Part shown: positions 61,517 to 64,000 of the stretch, one piece after another | How the letters are laid out: each line of letters begins with the position of its first letter | How positions within the stretch are numbered: position 1 is the stretch's first letter | Source of the DNA: Collybiopsis luxurians FD-317 M1 | Lineage: Eukaryota; Basidiomycota; Agaricomycetes; Agaricales; Omphalotaceae | Assembly (NCBI GenBank): GCA_000827265.1 | Contig: KN834750.1 | Location: forward strand, 248,001 to 312,000 | Length of the DNA: 64,000 nt | Reading direction: 5' to 3' | The notes under the pieces: generated by a model | Told to the model about the DNA's origin: nothing | The model's database searches: none | Seen by the model: only the letters and a program-made list of their open reading frames with translations | Made by a program: the position numbers and the translations under genes

Positions 61517-63851
61517 CTAGCCTTTGATATCGACACTATACTTCACCTCCTTGAACCGACCAAAAACAGAGTTGCTTGGGGAGGGTAATTGGACCTCAGA
61601 GTCAGGCTTGTGCGAATAAAGTCAGTTTCAAGAAGTAGCTCCTGGCCAGCCCAGCGCAACTCACCGAATCAATATAATCCGTTTTGTAGACCGTATCGGT
61701 ATGGACATTTATAGTCAATGGCATTGTGTTGCGGTCAGGCTACCCAAGCATTATAAACATTTTACGGATGCACAAAAGAATGGACGTACAGTTGTATCAG
61801 GCTGTGATCGGGAAAATTCCACTACACCAGTAATCCGAGAAAGCTGCAGAAAGCTCCCATGTTGTGTGGATGCTTTTTCACGTAACGATTCTCGGCTGTT
61901 CAGTCTGAAGAGAATTTCGACGGTGAATATTCAATAATCCGTGGCACCAAATGCTCTCATTCTTACGCAGCTAAGCAGGAGTTTACATAGCCTGGGTAGG
62001 ACGGTGTTTAGTCCATCATCACTGTAAGACATTGGAGCCGACGTACACTTTCCGTCTATCCAAAAGAATGCCAGCCATATGTATTTGCTGGGCATAGTCG
62101 CAAACTAAAATATATCAATTTGATGCCTGCAATCCTTGTACATTTTGACGCTCACTGTCACCACTATTATAAAACCGATGAGACTATCAAAGGAAGATAA
62201 GAATTTATGATTCTCAATCGAGTAGGATCAAGAAATGGACATACCTAGTGATCAATCCAGTGGTCAAGCTATATGCAATCAACGTGGATATTAGAGAATC
62301 TGTTCTGTAGCGAATAATCAGCTCCTGCCACAGAACTTCTAGCGAAAACCTGCTTCTTGAATCCCGTCCGGGACTTGGAAAGGTAATAACATAAAGCCCC
62401 TTGCCACTTGATATGAGCAAAACCCTTCGAAGAGGAAACCAGGCGAAATCTAACCAGCAATGATAACATCTGCTGCTGCTGCACTTCCAATGCCTGTGCT
62501 CGTTACCCACTGGGCGTACTATGTTAATTTGAATGCGAAATGATCAGTCTATGATACTCACGATTATATTTGCAAACCCGGTGGTGGTATCCATACGGAA
62601 GCTAGCTCGCCATGTCGTTGAATTGAAAGCTTATCTGACAATCTTTTAACAAGCTTGCCTATCTACGGTGAAAACTGTAGCGGCGCTCTCAGTGACAGCG
62701 AGCAACAAAGGGCGATTAGCAGATACCGATTCCCAACACTACATGTTTGATGAATGTCAGAAAGCCTCAGAAGATGAGCCACTGTGGGTACGATTACCAA
62801 AATGAACGATCGCCAATGAAACCTATGGAAGAGTTCAGCTCCTAGGGTATGACGGTACTTTCTGCTGACCTACAATTATGAAGACCAGGTATATGTTTGA
62901 GGACACTGCAAGGTGGTGAGTCTCATGCTCGTCATTTGAAACCTCGACTTGCGACCCACTCCTCCATACTCTGCGAGCGAAAAAGCTTTGGGAAAAATTT
63001 CATAGTAAGAGGAAGGCAAGTCCGCAGCAGTGCAATGCTGACCATTCTACCAATAATGCTATCAGACCCTGCGGATAAAAAATGGTTATATTATGGCTAC
63101 TTTGAAGGTAATCCAGCCACTCACATTGCAGTCTGTTTGCACCTAGAGCCCATGCGGGAGCCTGTGAACATCAAAAGAATACTTCTGGACCAATCATTTA
63201 CCTCCATACTCCTATAGCACCCGTCAACGATCAGGCTCCCACCAAGTAGTTCTGCGACTGAAGACACATAATACTTGCCATGTCAATTTTTCCAACGCCG
63301 GCGGGTTGTTAAAGTTTGTGATCAGATACCTAAGTGGATTGTCAATGATAAACTCGCTGAAAGCTTGTGCAATTCTGCGTACCAATACATAGCCGTGGCG
63401 CAAAAAGCAAGCTGTATGCTGTCCAGAAACCTGCATTTTCAGACCGTGAGTCTCTTGGATATTTTTGGAGTGCGGTACCAGTACCATAACGCCAAGACCT
63501 CGATAAAGCATAAATTTCGTCGAAATTTGAATAGGACAACGCGGAGACGTACCAAAAGTTTGATATAAAGGGAGTCCTTGGGATAATTCCTTGTATGGAA
63601 ATGAATTCAGGTCACCGAGATACCTTGTAATCTGCACGCTGTCATCACCTGTAGTAGAGGTACCTACGTTCGAGCAACAAAAGGCTCAATTATACTCTTC
63701 GCAGGCAACAGAACAGACATACGTTTGCAAGATAGTGGCACCGTACAGCTTGTCTAATGTCAGATAACTGGGAGTACGAGCGAATGGGAAACCTTTTTAC
63801 TGAGGTGCTAACAATCAAGCCAACGAATGCGGCCCCGTACGTCGAGTCCAT
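61517..63851 (-). CDS. DUF6534-type integral membrane protein
   Basis: Basidiomycete family of seven-helix membrane proteins, often in many copies. I assembled about sixteen small exons. The order is MDSTYGAAFVGLIVSTS, LYGATILQTYLYY, RNYPKDSLYIKLLV, LALWFLDSIQLAFCATAMYW, YLITNFNNPPALEKLTW, GLIALLVECFFARRVWRM, SSNIYLVFIIVSLAIVHF, VLGIVFTVDRQA, YAQWVTSTGIGSAAAADVII, LCYYLSKSRTGFKKTDSL, STLIAYSLTTGLITRSLIG, FATMPSKYIWLAFFW, and YVNSCLAALNSRESLREK, matching the family layout. A hydrophilic tail ends VKYSVDIKG at 61517. One segment after the fifth block is unresolved, and one intron (62305-62353) needs a GC donor. Function unknown. Confidence 0.84.
62305..62353 (-). other. GC-AG intron in the DUF6534 gene
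   Basis: 49 nt on the minus strand, GCAGGT...CTACAG. It joins RTGFKK to TDSLISTL as in other members. Any GT donor nearby breaks the frame. Confidence 0.55.
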
Positions 63852-64000
63852 GTAAACCTGGAAAGAGCCTAACTTGTAGTGGCGGGCAGCTTACCAGAGG
63901 CAGAGAAGAAAGAGGCCACCCGGACAAGAATCGGGCTGGATTGTAATGCTTTTAAGCTGTTGGGAGTCCGTGCGACCATTCACAAGAACGAATCAGCGAT
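63852..64000 (-). other. Right edge, upstream of the DUF6534 gene
   Basis: An ATG-led short frame from 63978 on the minus strand ends in a GTAAGC donor-like site, but does not join in frame to the DUF6534 start. It may be a 5' leader intron or part of another gene beyond the window. Confidence 0.35.

Overview
The window is nuclear DNA of a filamentous basidiomycete, most likely an Agaricomycete. Almost every gene is cut by introns of about 45-65 nt, genes are packed on both strands with short gaps, and the protein set fits: an RNA-dependent RNA polymerase of the quelling type, alternative oxidase, Rtt109, fungal mitochondrial ribosomal protein mL58, Pet127, a Spo71-type PH protein, and a DUF6534 membrane protein (a family expanded in mushroom-forming fungi). 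I saw no rRNA, tRNA, CRISPR, prophage or intact transposon. Exon structures are read by eye from splice signals and family conservation, so exact boundaries are inference.

Layout. 0-5 kb: a disordered protein with a possible SUMO-interacting motif, F-actin capping protein alpha, and a FAD monooxygenase. 5.8-11.6 kb: a chorismate-lyase-like orphan, PET127 and alternative oxidase. 11.8-19 kb: a Spo71-type PH protein, mitochondrial S12, an Arl8-type GTPase, a very small short-coiled-coil (SCOC/Slo1) gene and proteasome subunit Rpn13. 19.3-24.9 kb: the RNA-dependent RNA polymerase, convergent with the SUMO ligase gene NSE2. 25.6-29.1 kb: a gene that reads as a SET domain fused to the tRNA deaminase subunit Tad3, divergent from ALG7. 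29.6-39.1 kb: isocitrate lyase, a COG2907-type flavoprotein, a small secreted protein, the SWI/SNF-RSC subunit Rsc8/Swi3 and a zinc alcohol dehydrogenase. 39.6-43.5 kb: Iml2/TTC39 and a METTL7-type methyltransferase. 43.5-46.3 kb is gene-poor. 46.3-52.5 kb: a CENP-B-type DNA-binding protein, malic enzyme and mL58. 52.6-55.7 kb: an old tandem duplication, then a dienelactone hydrolase gene and QRI7 whose start codons lie 31 bp apart. 56.9-63.9 kb: a proline-rich coiled-coil protein, RTT109 and an exon-rich DUF6534 membrane protein.

How the genes fit together. There is no biosynthetic cluster. Several genes serve mitochondria (PET127, AOX, S12, mL58, QRI7, probably IML2) and carbon use (isocitrate lyase, malic enzyme, alcohol dehydrogenase), and others serve chromatin and genome upkeep (RdRP, NSE2, SET-TAD3, RSC8, RTT109), but they are scattered.

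The most notable observations are the predicted SET-Tad3 fusion, five inferred GC-AG introns (two in the RdRP), the Arl8/SCOC neighbour pair, a 16-bp perfect palindrome carrying two MCB-like ACGCGT boxes upstream of the RdRP, a 31-bp divergent intergenic space, and a fungal protein that looks like the UbiC/chorismate-lyase fold. I did not find a clearly new multi-gene system.
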